Shown: piece after piece, positions 1 to 8,916 of the stretch | Layout: each line of letters starts with the position of its first letter | Position numbering within the stretch: position 1 is the stretch's first letter | DNA from: Alphaproteobacteria bacterium | Lineage (GTDB): Bacteria > Pseudomonadota > Alphaproteobacteria > Reyranellales > Reyranellaceae | Direction of reading: 5' to 3' | DNA length: 64,000 bases | NCBI GenBank assembly: GCA_017308235.1 | Contig: JAFKFL010000027.1 | Coordinates: 62,001 to 126,000, forward strand | The notes under the pieces: generated by a model | What the model was told of the DNA's origin: nothing | What the model saw: only the letters and a program-made list of their open reading frames with translations | Database searches by the model: none | Made by a program: the position numbers and the translations under genes

Positions 1-56
1 AGGCGCGGATTGGACGAAAGGTTGCCCGAGCTCAAGATGCATATCCTGCGCGGCAT
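1..56 (-). CDS. Glycosyltransferase, N-terminal fragment (runs off left edge)
   Basis: An ATG at 56-54 opens a frame that stays open to the window edge, giving 18 residues that start MPRRICILSSGN and continue LSSNPR. A hydrophobic first beta strand followed by a small-residue loop and an S-N-P-R element is typical of the N-terminus of GT4/GT-B glycosyltransferases. The start lies 4 nt after the stop of the exporter ATPase gene, and a GGGA in that gene's end is about 7 nt upstream, so it is the next gene of the polysaccharide operon. The catalytic part is outside the window, so the family call is an inference from a short N-terminus plus context. Confidence 0.6.
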   Translation of the reverse strand, partial: MPRRICILSSGNLSSNPR

Positions 57-60
57 CGAG

Positions 61-1383
61 CTATCCCAGTCGCCGCTCGGAATGGAGGCTCGGTGCCTCC
101 GCTGTCGGCATAAGCACAAACTCAAGCGGCGCGCTCAGCCGCAATGCCAGATGACCCGTGCCCTGGTCTTGCCGGAAGTCGTAGCCCACGTCGCCGGGAC
201 TGCACGCATTGACGAAGAACTGCACCGCACCGTCGACCCTATGATCGACGATGGTCGCTGTGCTCGTGGTCTGGAGATCGACGCTGTATTCGCCCGCGGC
301 CAGGAAGAGCGGATCGAGCGAGAGCCGACATTCGTAACGACCCGCCACCGTCGGCAGAGGAACGTTGTTGAAGCTTGCCGACGAGTAGAGTCCGATCGGC
401 AAGTTGTGCTGATCGCGCAGGATCACGACAAACGACATCCCGGGCATGCCTGTCGTTTCGACGACGGCATGAAGGCGCAAAGGCGTGCCAGGCGTGAAGT
501 TCTCGGTCGCCATACCGGCACCATCGACGAGCTTCGCGGAAATCAGGCTTGCATCCTTGCCGCGTCCCCAATCGCGAACTTTTCCGGGTTTGCCGAGCGA
601 CGCCGTGTAATGCGCGAGCCCGGTGTCGACAGGGCCATCAAATGTGAGTCGCCCGCCTTCGAGCACGATGCTCCGGCGCGTGAGCGCCGCCACCGCCGCG
701 AAATTGTGACTGACGAACAACACCGTGCGGCCGCTGCCAGCGACCTCCGACAGTCGATTGAGGCAACGTGACTGGAATTCCGCGTCGCCCACGGAAAGAA
801 CCTCGTCGACGATCAGAATCTCCGCCTCGAGGTGAGCGGCCACAGCGAAAGCAAGGCGGACATACATACCGACCGAATAACGCTTCACCGGCGTGTCGAT
901 GAACTTGCCAACGCCCGAGAACTCGACGATCTCGTCGAACCGCCGCCGCATCTCGGCCCGACGCATGCCAAGAATGGCGCCATTCAGGAAGATATTCTCT
1001 CGACCGCTCAGCTCGGGATGAAACCCGGTGCCGACCTCGAGCAGGCTATTGACGCGACCATCGATCTCCACCCGTCCTTCGGTCGGCTCGGTGATGCGCG
1101 ACAGGATCTTGAGCAGCGTTGATTTCCCGGCGCCATTGTGGCCGATGATGCTGACCAGTTCGCCGCGCTTGATCTCGAAGTTGAGATCGCGCAATGCCCA
1201 GAACTCTTCGGTCCGCCCGTCGGTGTTGTCGATCGAGCGTCCGCGAAAGAAGTTCGTAGCTTTGTGAAACAGGCCGCGGGCGCCGGCGGTCATGGCCTCG
1301 CGCAACAGCCCGTCACGCTCGATCTTGTGGCCGATGATGAACTTCTTGCCGAGCCCCTCGGCGCGGATAACGGTATCGGCCAT
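61..1383 (-). CDS. Polysaccharide ABC transporter ATP-binding protein (Wzt-like)
   Basis: 440 aa nucleotide-binding subunit of an ABC-2 polysaccharide exporter. The Walker A motif GHNGAGKST is at residues 81-89. The signature is the degenerate YSVGMYVRLAFA form typical of O-antigen, capsule and teichoic acid exporters, and Walker B is ILIVDEVLSVGD. About 180 residues follow the ATPase core, as in Wzt proteins whose C-terminal beta-sandwich recognises the finished glycan. The frame extends upstream to 1512, but the ATG at 1383 places MADTVIRAEGLGKKF where the family begins and follows the permease stop by 1 nt. It should energise export of the undecaprenyl-linked glycan with the adjacent permease. 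Confidence 0.92.
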   Translation of the reverse strand: MADTVIRAEGLGKKFIIGHKIERDGLLREAMTAGARGLFHKATNFFRGRSIDNTDGRTEEFWALRDLNFEIKRGELVSIIGHNGAGKSTLLKILSRITEPTEGRVEIDGRVNSLLEVGTGFHPELSGRENIFLNGAILGMRRAEMRRRFDEIVEFSGVGKFIDTPVKRYSVGMYVRLAFAVAAHLEAEILIVDEVLSVGDAEFQSRCLNRLSEVAGSGRTVLFVSHNFAAVAALTRRSIVLEGGRLTFDGPVDTGLAHYTASLGKPGKVRDWGRGKDASLISAKLVDGAGMATENFTPGTPLRLHAVVETTGMPGMSFVVILRDQHNLPIGLYSSASFNNVPLPTVAGRYECRLSLDPLFLAAGEYSVDLQTTSTATIVDHRVDGAVQFFVNACSPGDVGYDFRQDQGTGHLALRLSAPLEFVLMPTAEAPSLHSERRLG

Positions 1384-1384
1384 A

Positions 1385-2230
1385 TCAGACGATGTCCGCA
1401 AATTGACGCTCGATGCGGCGAAAGGTGCGAATGCCCCACCACAGGAAGAAGGTGGTGACCGCGAGACTGAGAATGAACCCCGGCAGATAGACGGCGCTTT
1501 CGCCGCCGACAATGCACCAGCGAAAACCGTCGATGATGCCGACCATCGGATTGAGATTGTAGAGGAGCCGCCAGCGCTCGGGCACGACCGAGCTCGGGAA
1601 ACCCACCGGCGAGATATAGAGGCCGAACTGAAGCGCGAACGGAATGACGAAGCGGAAGTCGCGATATTTGACCACGATCGCCGCCGCCCAAATAGCCGGC
1701 CCCAGGCTCGCCAGTAGTGCGAGAACCACGAACAAAGGCATCAGCAGCATCTGCCATCCTGGCACGACGCCGTACCAGATCATCAGCACGGCCAGGATGG
1801 CGAGGCTCACCGCAAAATCGATAACGACGACCAGCACCGTCGCCAACGGCACGATAAGGCGCGGGAAGTAGACCTTGCTGATCAGGTTGGAGTTGGCGAT
1901 CACGCTGGTCGACGCATCGCCAAGAATCGACGAGAACAGAGTCCACGGCAGCAGGCCGCCAGCCACCACGATCGCATAGGGCACGGCCGTGTCGGCGGCG
2001 ACTTTCGCGATGTGTCCGAAAACGACCGTGAAAACGACCATGGTCATGAAAGGCCGGACAAGCGCCCACAGGATGCCCACCGTCGTTTGCTTGTAACGCA
2101 CGGAAACGTCGCGCCAGGCCAGAATGAACAGCAGCTCGCGATAGTGCCAGAGATCCCGCCAATACTGCCTGTCGGCTTGCCCCGCCTCGAGGACGAGGCG
2201 CGTCGAGAACGGACGATCGGAAGAGCTCAT
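1385..2230 (-). CDS. Polysaccharide ABC transporter permease (Wzm/TagG-like)
   Basis: 281 aa ABC-2 type inner-membrane permease. It opens with a cytoplasmic helix, then the WRDVSVRYKQTTVGILWALVRP element diagnostic of Wzm/TagG/KpsM-type exporters, followed by about six hydrophobic segments. The length matches the family (about 260-290 aa). The ATG at 2230 overlaps the stop of the upstream glycosyltransferase by 4 nt, and the partner ATPase starts 1 nt after its stop, so the three are translationally coupled. It forms the channel that moves the lipid-linked glycan to the periplasm. Confidence 0.93.
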   Translation of the reverse strand: MSSSDRPFSTRLVLEAGQADRQYWRDLWHYRELLFILAWRDVSVRYKQTTVGILWALVRPFMTMVVFTVVFGHIAKVAADTAVPYAIVVAGGLLPWTLFSSILGDASTSVIANSNLISKVYFPRLIVPLATVLVVVIDFAVSLAILAVLMIWYGVVPGWQMLLMPLFVVLALLASLGPAIWAAAIVVKYRDFRFVIPFALQFGLYISPVGFPSSVVPERWRLLYNLNPMVGIIDGFRWCIVGGESAVYLPGFILSLAVTTFFLWWGIRTFRRIERQFADIV

Positions 2231-3336
2231 GCGGCGTCTTTCATACGACGCGGATGGGCCATCAAGCGAGCGAGGAGTCGCCGAGCCGTGATGGCGAAAT
2301 TCTTGCGTCGATAGGGCTCTATCGCTTCTGGATTAATCCTGCCTTGAAACAACAGCCGTTCGATCGCTTGTGCCAATGCCTCGCGATCATTCGGCTCCAC
2401 CCGCATGCCGATCTGTTCGCCAATGGCATCGCCACTGCCGCCACCCACCCCGCCCACGACGCGCAGGCCGCAGGCCGCAGCCTCGAGATAGACAATGCCG
2501 AAACCTTCGTTGGCGCTCGGCATCACGAAGAGGTCGGCTGTCCGATAGAGGTCGGGTAGCGCCTCTTCCGCCACGAAGCCGACAAATCGCACGGCGTTGC
2601 GATCGCCGACGAGTTCAAGGGCCCGCGCTTCAAGGCGGGCACGGTCGTCGCCCTCACCGGCGACGACATGAACGAGACCGGGGAACTTTTCCCGCAGTGC
2701 CGGCAGCGCGGCGAAGATCTGCTCGTGGCCTTTGTAGCGCTCGCTACCGGCGAGGCGACCGACCGTAAGCAGGATCGGGCCGGCGCCTAGGCTCCATTTT
2801 GACCGCAAGGCTTCCGAGGGTGGACCCGGCACGAACGTGTCTCGGACCGTATCGGGGAGCACGCGCACGCGCTCTGGCGCAAGATCGGCCCATTCGAGCA
2901 AGGCACGGCGCGTGGCGCGACTGACCACGGTAACAAGATCGGCCGCTTCGACGGCACGGCGCGTCAAGCGACCAGGCGCTTCGTTCACCTCGGCGCCGTG
3001 CGCCTGCAACCAGAAACGGGCTCCCAACATCCTGGCGACCATCCAGCCGAGCGTCGCCATGTAGATGTGGCCGCAGAACACGACGTCGAATGGACGATGC
3101 CGCCACCCCGCCCATAATGCGCGCAGGAAATAGCGGAAGCGGCCGAAGATCGACGGCGCCTGTTCGAGCCCTGGTGGCAGCGTCAGGCCAGAAATGTCGC
3201 CCAGGCGGGGCAAAATCAAAGCAGATGCGCCGCCATCCGCCAGCGCGCCGAACAGGTCCTGATTGTAGCGCGCGATGCCGCCGCGCGTGCCGTAACCATC
3301 GGTCAACAAAGCCAAGAGCCGAATGTCCCCCTTCAT
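2227..3336 (-). CDS. Glycosyltransferase family 4
   Basis: 369 aa GT-B enzyme. The N-terminal domain starts with a beta strand and the acceptor-loop motif YGTRGGIARYNQDLF. The C-terminal domain carries LLTVGRLAGSERYKGHEQ and the donor-binding EGFGIVYLEAAACG element (E-x7-E), both standard GT4 retaining glycosyltransferase signatures. It should add a sugar from a nucleotide-sugar donor to the growing lipid-linked glycan at the cytoplasmic face; the sugar cannot be predicted. The start codon follows the stop of the asparagine synthase homologue directly (TGAATG), and the gene's stop overlaps the permease start, so it is central to the operon. Confidence 0.92.
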   Translation of the reverse strand: MKGDIRLLALLTDGYGTRGGIARYNQDLFGALADGGASALILPRLGDISGLTLPPGLEQAPSIFGRFRYFLRALWAGWRHRPFDVVFCGHIYMATLGWMVARMLGARFWLQAHGAEVNEAPGRLTRRAVEAADLVTVVSRATRRALLEWADLAPERVRVLPDTVRDTFVPGPPSEALRSKWSLGAGPILLTVGRLAGSERYKGHEQIFAALPALREKFPGLVHVVAGEGDDRARLEARALELVGDRNAVRFVGFVAEEALPDLYRTADLFVMPSANEGFGIVYLEAAACGLRVVGGVGGGSGDAIGEQIGMRVEPNDREALAQAIERLLFQGRINPEAIEPYRRKNFAITARRLLARLMAHPRRMKDAA

Positions 3337-5169
3337 TCAGGTCAATGCCATCTCAGGCCAGCCAGCACGCCATACATGCCGGGCCCAGGCACGCGAAGCC
3401 GTCGAGAGCGACACATCCTCGCGCATTCCGGCAGCGGCATGAAGCCATTGCCCGACCGGTGTCGTGAAGCCGGTCTTGGCCCGATGCCGAATCGACTCTG
3501 GCAACGGCGGCGACGGGATGTCGGCAACAGCTGCCTTGGCGTCCACGGCATCGAGGATCTCGCCGGGAGGCAGCGCCGCCAGGAAGAATGGATCGACGTA
3601 GGGAACGCGAATCTCGATCGAATGCGCCATCCCCGCCCAATCGGCGTCCCTCAGCAGCTGGTTACGCATATAGAGCGCCGTCTCGAGAGCCGACACGCGA
3701 TCGAACGCGCCGAGCGGCCGTCCGGCCTTCAACTGTGCACCTATTCGGCCCACAGGACCCAGCCGCCGCATCCCTTCCGCCGCGAGATCGGGCTCCAAAA
3801 GGCTGCCAAGCTCCCACGGCATGTAGACCGCGCGTCGCAGCAGATAGGCGCCCGCCCAGTCGCCGCCATATTGGAACAGGCCGGCGGCCTTCGGATGCCA
3901 ACCGGCGCCCAGGCGGATGCCCGTCGAGAGCGCGCCGCGAAGCAGCGCGCCGACTCCGGGCATGAAATGGAACGGCCGCAAGAACCGCACCGCGCGCGGC
4001 AAATCAGCAAACGACGGGTAGCCGCCGAAACATTCGTCGGCACCCAGGCCGCTCAACGCGACCTTGATACCTGCCTCTCGCGCGGCCTTGGCCACGAACC
4101 AGGTGTTGACGCCGTCGATCGTCGGCAGATCCATCGCCTCCACGATCGCCGGCAGATCGCGTTCGAATTCGGCCCGATCGACGGTGTGCACGATGTGTCG
4201 CGCGCCATAGCGCGCCGCGACGTCGGCAGCCAGGGGCGCCTCATCGTTGGGCGTGCCGCGGAACTCCTCAAAGGCGAGCGTCACCGCCGTGATGTCCCGC
4301 ACACCAAGTTCCGCCATCGTCCCGAGCAAGGCGCCGGAATCGAGACCGGCCGAAAGAAACACCGCGACCGGCACGTCGGCAACCAAGTGATAGCGGACCG
4401 ACTCATGCACGGCCGCCCGGAGCTTCGCGCGAGCGGCCGCCGGATCGCAGGCCGGTTCCGTCGCTCGGCGCTGAAGGGAGGCCGCAACCTGATAGTAAGG
4501 CACCGGCGCATGGGGTCCGGTCGCATCGACCGTGAGCGTTGTACCGGCTGGCAACGCCCGAATACTCCGCCAGACCGTGAACGGTTCCGGCACACTGCCG
4601 AAGAGATGAAAACCAACGATCCCCGCGGGATCGGGTTCGCGCGAGACAGCACCTCCCGCCAGCAATGCCTTGGCCTGCGAGGCGAAGCGCAGCGTCCAAC
4701 CGTCGTCGGCGTAGTAGAGCGGCTTTATGCCCAGCGAGTCACGAGCCAGCAGCAGCGATCGTGAGCGCGCATCCCAAAGGGCAAAGGCGAACATGCCGCG
4801 CAGCGCCTCGACCATGGCAGGGCCTCGGTCGACATAGAGCTGGAGCAACACCTCGGTATCGGTCTCGGTGCGAAAGACATGGCCCTTCTGCTCCAGCTCA
4901 GCTCGCAGCTCCTGATAATTGTAGATCTCGCCGTTGAAGGTGATGGCGATTGCGTTGTCGGCGCTGAGCATGGGCTGGGCGCCGCGTGGGGAGAGATCGA
5001 TGATGGCGAGGCGGCGGTGGGTGAAGGCCACCCTCCCGTCAGACGATACCCAGTCGCCGCTCCCGTCGGGACCGCGCGCGGCCATGCGCTCGTTCATCCG
5101 TGCGAGCTCTCGATGATCGGCGCGCGGCGCGACATCAAGGTAGGCGAATATCCCGGCTATTCCACACAT
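3337..5169 (-). CDS. asnB: Asparagine synthase (glutamine-hydrolysing) homologue
   Basis: 610 aa two-domain amidotransferase. The ATG at 5169 gives MCGIAGIF, leaving the class II glutaminase nucleophile Cys2 at the mature N-terminus; a TTG two codons upstream would bury it and is rejected. The glutaminase domain spans about residues 2-200. The synthetase domain has the ATP pyrophosphatase loop S273-AGLD-S278. Family reaction: glutamine-derived ammonia plus ATP amidates aspartate or a similar carboxylate. AsnB copies embedded in polysaccharide operons are common and may amidate sugar acids or supply asparagine. Its place between a glycosyltransferase and a sugar transferase points to a role in glycan modification, but the substrate is unproven. 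Confidence 0.9.
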   Translation of the reverse strand: MCGIAGIFAYLDVAPRADHRELARMNERMAARGPDGSGDWVSSDGRVAFTHRRLAIIDLSPRGAQPMLSADNAIAITFNGEIYNYQELRAELEQKGHVFRTETDTEVLLQLYVDRGPAMVEALRGMFAFALWDARSRSLLLARDSLGIKPLYYADDGWTLRFASQAKALLAGGAVSREPDPAGIVGFHLFGSVPEPFTVWRSIRALPAGTTLTVDATGPHAPVPYYQVAASLQRRATEPACDPAAARAKLRAAVHESVRYHLVADVPVAVFLSAGLDSGALLGTMAELGVRDITAVTLAFEEFRGTPNDEAPLAADVAARYGARHIVHTVDRAEFERDLPAIVEAMDLPTIDGVNTWFVAKAAREAGIKVALSGLGADECFGGYPSFADLPRAVRFLRPFHFMPGVGALLRGALSTGIRLGAGWHPKAAGLFQYGGDWAGAYLLRRAVYMPWELGSLLEPDLAAEGMRRLGPVGRIGAQLKAGRPLGAFDRVSALETALYMRNQLLRDADWAGMAHSIEIRVPYVDPFFLAALPPGEILDAVDAKAAVADIPSPPLPESIRHRAKTGFTTPVGQWLHAAAGMREDVSLSTASRAWARHVWRAGWPEMALT

Positions 5170-5193
5170 GGGCAAAGATGGAGGGAAGCCCCG

Positions 5194-6501
5194 TCAGCGG
5201 GCGCCGGTGCCAGCGAAGATCACGGCGCAGGTCCTGAGCACGATCACGACATCCAGCCAAAGCGAACAATGCTTCAAGTAGTAGAGATCATACTCCAGCT
5301 TCGAGCGCATTTCGTCGTGATCGTGAACGTAACCCTGGTTGATCTGCGCCCAACCGGTGATGCCGGGGCGTACGATGCCGCGCAGCGCAAAGTGCGGGAT
5401 GTCGCGCACATATTGCTGGTCGAGGACCAGCGCTTCGGGCCGAGGCCCCACCCAACTCATGTCGCCGCGCAGCACATTCAGGAGCTGCGGCAGTTCGTCG
5501 AGCCGGCAACGGCGGAGAAAGGCCCCGAAACGCGTCACGCGTGGATCGCCGGTGCTCGTGAAACTTGGCCCGGCGGCGCCATGATACATGGTCCGGAACT
5601 TCACCATCCTGAAGACGTGGCCGCGTTGGCCTACCCGCGGCTGCAGGAAAAAGATGGGGCCGGCACTGTCCAGACGCACCAGGAGGGCAAGGACGGCCAA
5701 CGTGGGCAGAAGCACGGGCAAGGCGACGATGGTCACCATGAGCTCTATCGCGCGTCGAGCGAGCAGATACTGCCGCGACGGCAGCAACGCACCGAATTCG
5801 TTGGGCGTAAGACCGTTCAGTGGCGTGCGTCCGGTCAAGCTCTCCAGGATGAAGCGTCGGTCGAGAACGGGTACGCCGGCGATGGCCGCATTCGCCAGTG
5901 CTGAGAGCTGGGTCTCCGTCAGGCCGGCACCGAGATCTGCTACGATCGCGTCGACACCCACGCCACCCATTTCGATCTTATCGAAGTCCAGCCACTTGCA
6001 GTTCGCGACTTCCGGCATGCTGCCCATGAGTGACGTCGGCACCACCACGTAGTGTCGCACGAGATAGCGGGTACGCAGCCTGGCGACGACGGCCATCCAT
6101 ACCATTGCGAGAGCGCCGCTGCCGAAAAGCTGGACGCGCGAATACTCCGAGCGCAGCAGCACGAGGATCACGGCTATGGTCGCGTAGGCGATGGCCGCAA
6201 GCGGCGCGACGTAGCGGAAGTAGCCTTGCAGGGTCGAGCGCGGGAAGGCGTCGAGCCGACGGCCCATATACCAGACCACGGCATAGGCAAAGGCCGTCGC
6301 CAGGATGGTCTGTTCGGTTGCGCCGATGCCGTTCTTGAACGGCTCGCCGGTCGCATAAAACGCGATCGGCATCATGACGCAGAACAGGAACCCGCCTAAT
6401 GCGTCGAGCCAGATCCCGATAAAGCGCTGAGGAGCGGAGCGGATGATATGCTCGCGAGCAGATAGCGTCCCGCCCGCCGAAGACTCGGCCCCGACCGACA
6501 T
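5194..6501 (-). CDS. Polyprenyl-phosphate sugar-1-phosphate transferase (WbaP/WcaJ type)
   Basis: About 435 aa membrane enzyme that starts glycan synthesis by moving a sugar-1-phosphate onto undecaprenyl phosphate. The N-terminal half has about four transmembrane segments and a CoA-binding-like (NAD-fold) domain. The C-terminal half is the bacterial sugar transferase domain: a membrane helix, QPRVGQRGHVFRMVKFRTM, the RRCRLDELPQLLNVLRGDMS element, WVGPRPE and RPGITGWAQINQGY. Start is ambiguous: ATG at 6501 is used here, but a TTG at 6513 has GAAGGAG 8 nt upstream and may be the true start. It lies 24 nt upstream of asnB in the same operon. Confidence 0.9.
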   Translation of the reverse strand: MSVGAESSAGGTLSAREHIIRSAPQRFIGIWLDALGGFLFCVMMPIAFYATGEPFKNGIGATEQTILATAFAYAVVWYMGRRLDAFPRSTLQGYFRYVAPLAAIAYATIAVILVLLRSEYSRVQLFGSGALAMVWMAVVARLRTRYLVRHYVVVPTSLMGSMPEVANCKWLDFDKIEMGGVGVDAIVADLGAGLTETQLSALANAAIAGVPVLDRRFILESLTGRTPLNGLTPNEFGALLPSRQYLLARRAIELMVTIVALPVLLPTLAVLALLVRLDSAGPIFFLQPRVGQRGHVFRMVKFRTMYHGAAGPSFTSTGDPRVTRFGAFLRRCRLDELPQLLNVLRGDMSWVGPRPEALVLDQQYVRDIPHFALRGIVRPGITGWAQINQGYVHDHDEMRSKLEYDLYYLKHCSLWLDVVIVLRTCAVIFAGTGAR

Positions 6502-6626
6502 CGCATCTCGCAAAGTGCTCGCTCCTTCGAAAGCGCAACAGGAAACAATAAAAGGCGGAACCAACTGCCTGATCAATCCAAGGGCATGTTAACGACCGAC
6601 CTGCGCGCCCCGCACCACAAACTACA

Positions 6627-8129
6627 TTAATGATGAGAATATAATAAGTTATCGTGCGAACTGCGTAAAGAGGTGGAAGAACCGTCGGTCGGCACAAAGG
6701 CCTGCGCCCAGCCCATGCCGAGCAGCGCGCTGACGAAAAATGCGATGGCTGGCATCTGCAAGCTGAAATCGACCGTCGAATGGAAGATCGGGACGGCCGA
6801 GACCGCGAATGCGGCGGCAGTCAGGTAACGGCGCCGCCGCCGGCGCCAGGCGGACCGCAAGGCCATTGCCCAGGGCAGCAAGACCGTGGCCATTGCGACA
6901 GCGCCGCCAGGAATGCCCAGTTCGAGCACGGTCTCAAGCGGCGTCGAATGCGCCTTGTCATTGGCCAACGGGATTTGTGTCGGCTGATGTACGGCGTAGA
7001 TATCCGGAAAGCTGCCGAGGCCCCACCCCAGCCACGGCGACTCCCCAATCGCCTGAAGCGTGGTCTGCCAAATAACGCCGCGATCGACGTGGGCGCCGGA
7101 AGACGAACTCGATGTCTTCTGGATCAAGGCGCCGCCGGCCAGAAGGATGAACAAGCCGCCAACGATCCCGACGCCAACGAGAAAGCTGCCGAGCTGACGC
7201 CGCGAGTGCAATCGACCACGCAACAAAAGCACCGCCAACAACACGAAACTCGCGACTGTGGCGGCAAACGCAGCCCGAGAACCGGAAAACAACAATCCGC
7301 CCGCAAAGAACAGCGCCAAGGCCAGGAGCGAAAGGCGCCAACCGGTCACGCGATCGAGGATATGACGGCCTTCCCCCAATTCCTGTGCCGCACGAGCAGC
7401 GGTGCGCCTTCCGCGCAAGGCCAAGGCGATCGCAGCGATCGCCGCCATGCCGACAAAACAGCCGAACGAATTGCTGTTCACGAAGGTGCCCGACATGATG
7501 CAGCGATCGAATTCGGGCGAATAGCTGCCTTGCTTCTTCAGATAGCTGCCGAGAAAGCAGGAATGGTTGGACAGTCCGAGAAACCCATAGATCATCACCA
7601 GAAAGGCGCTGGCCAGCAGGACCATTAAAAGAAACCGGGCAGGCGCCTCATTCCGGCAAAAGGTGCGCGCGATACAAAAGATCAGGCCGCACGCCAGGCA
7701 ACGCAGCAGTGCATAAAACGACGCATCGACCGCAAGGCTCGGAACCGGGGCCCGCGCGTGCCGCAAAACCTCGGCTGCTTTTGCGTAGAACGATGCACTC
7801 GCCGTCAGCGGCGCGAGCGTCGACATCTGCAACACAGCGAGGCCGATCATCAGCGCAAAGCAGGCCGTCAGAATCGCGATCGGCCAGCCCTCCCCGACTG
7901 CGATCGGAAGACCGCGCCTCGGGCCGAGGCCCAACGCGGCGACGATCGCGATCGCAGCAACGGCAACCGTCATCGGCGCCCAGGCCCATTCGCGGTTGGC
8001 GCCCATCGGCAGCGGCGCCACGAGCAGCAAAAGGAAGAATGCAGCAACGACTACGAAGCTGATCGAACCGCGGAAAGACCACGCCTGTCGCGGGCGCGAG
8101 GCTTCTTCGACCTGAACCGACCTCGGCAT
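6627..8129 (-). CDS. O-antigen ligase/polymerase family membrane protein
   Basis: 500 aa polytopic protein with about 11-12 hydrophobic segments and a large periplasmic loop between about residues 320 and 390. That loop contains a WLGWGLGSFPDIY-type segment and an AHSTPLETVLELGIPG element typical of the Wzy_C/WaaL O-antigen ligase superfamily. It should either polymerise repeat units or ligate the exported glycan to a lipid acceptor; sequence alone does not separate these. With an ABC exporter in the same operon, ligase is the more natural reading. The ATG at 8129 overlaps the preceding stop by 1 nt. Confidence 0.85.
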   Translation of the reverse strand: MPRSVQVEEASRPRQAWSFRGSISFVVVAAFFLLLLVAPLPMGANREWAWAPMTVAVAAIAIVAALGLGPRRGLPIAVGEGWPIAILTACFALMIGLAVLQMSTLAPLTASASFYAKAAEVLRHARAPVPSLAVDASFYALLRCLACGLIFCIARTFCRNEAPARFLLMVLLASAFLVMIYGFLGLSNHSCFLGSYLKKQGSYSPEFDRCIMSGTFVNSNSFGCFVGMAAIAAIALALRGRRTAARAAQELGEGRHILDRVTGWRLSLLALALFFAGGLLFSGSRAAFAATVASFVLLAVLLLRGRLHSRRQLGSFLVGVGIVGGLFILLAGGALIQKTSSSSSGAHVDRGVIWQTTLQAIGESPWLGWGLGSFPDIYAVHQPTQIPLANDKAHSTPLETVLELGIPGGAVAMATVLLPWAMALRSAWRRRRRRYLTAAAFAVSAVPIFHSTVDFSLQMPAIAFFVSALLGMGWAQAFVPTDGSSTSLRSSHDNLLYSHH

Positions 8130-8836
8130 CAGCGGCGTCTCGTGTCGGTGATCAGCTTCACCAGCTCTTCCTGGGCACCAGGCTCGTCGCGCAGGAAGTA
8201 GCGAACGATCAGCTCATCAACTGGCGACTGGATCGCCCAGGCGAAGACCCGCCGATCTGTCGCGACCCGCCAAGTCTGTCTCATATAGGCGGTAATCCGT
8301 TCCTTTTGCGCGTCGCTCATGTAGGGCCAGCAATCGAGGATGACCTGAAGCCTTGGCGCCCAGGTTTCCGGGATCAGCGCGGCGTCCTCGATCGACAGCA
8401 GAAGCGGCGGCAGGACCTGGCGCGATGCACCATCCAGAACGTCCGTCAGTGCCGCGAGGCGAAGCCAGGCGACGCCACGCGCGGGCGCGGCGGCGAGCCC
8501 TTTCTCAAGATCGGCGCGGGCGCGGCGTTGCCATGCCGTGCGCTCCGTCGCCGACACCTCGAGGCCGGACGCGAGGCCGGCCCCACCGAGCAGTTCCGAA
8601 CGATCGAGATAGCGGCCTGCGCTAGCATCCAAAGCGATGGCGCGGTCAAGCGCGGCGATCCCTGCTCGGATCTCGCTGGCGTCGATTGGATGGCCAGTGC
8701 GCAGATCCATCATTACGGCATCGGCCTTCTGGGCTTCCCAGGCAGCCCGCGCGACCGGCCATGACAGAAACAGCAGACACGCACCGCCACCCCCCAAAAG
8801 CGCGCGCATCAGCCAATTCGACAAGATCGACAACAT
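8129..8836 (-). CDS. Membrane-anchored hypothetical protein of the polysaccharide operon
   Basis: 235 aa protein with one N-terminal hydrophobic helix (about residues 10-32), which looks like a signal anchor, followed by an Ala/Leu/Arg-rich helical body with tetratricopeptide-like spacing and several Trp residues. I do not recognise a catalytic motif. It is the first gene of the polysaccharide operon and overlaps the ligase start by 1 nt. Similar small anchored helical proteins are found next to ligase/Wzy genes, so a scaffold or accessory role in polymerisation is possible; that is inference from position only. Confidence 0.7.
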   Translation of the reverse strand: MLSILSNWLMRALLGGGGACLLFLSWPVARAAWEAQKADAVMMDLRTGHPIDASEIRAGIAALDRAIALDASAGRYLDRSELLGGAGLASGLEVSATERTAWQRRARADLEKGLAAAPARGVAWLRLAALTDVLDGASRQVLPPLLLSIEDAALIPETWAPRLQVILDCWPYMSDAQKERITAYMRQTWRVATDRRVFAWAIQSPVDELIVRYFLRDEPGAQEELVKLITDTRRR

Positions 8837-8916
8837 TCCCCCGATTTAGTTGCGTGATCTTAACACAGAGCCGATGCAAACCGAAGGTTGCAGCCCACGG
8901 GCCGCGGCAGCCGGCG

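Noticed and set aside
3376..4764. Long plus-strand open frame (462 aa) opposite asnB
   Set aside because: A GC-rich antisense shadow: the minus-strand frame encodes a complete amidotransferase with all motifs, and the plus-strand translation shows no domain.
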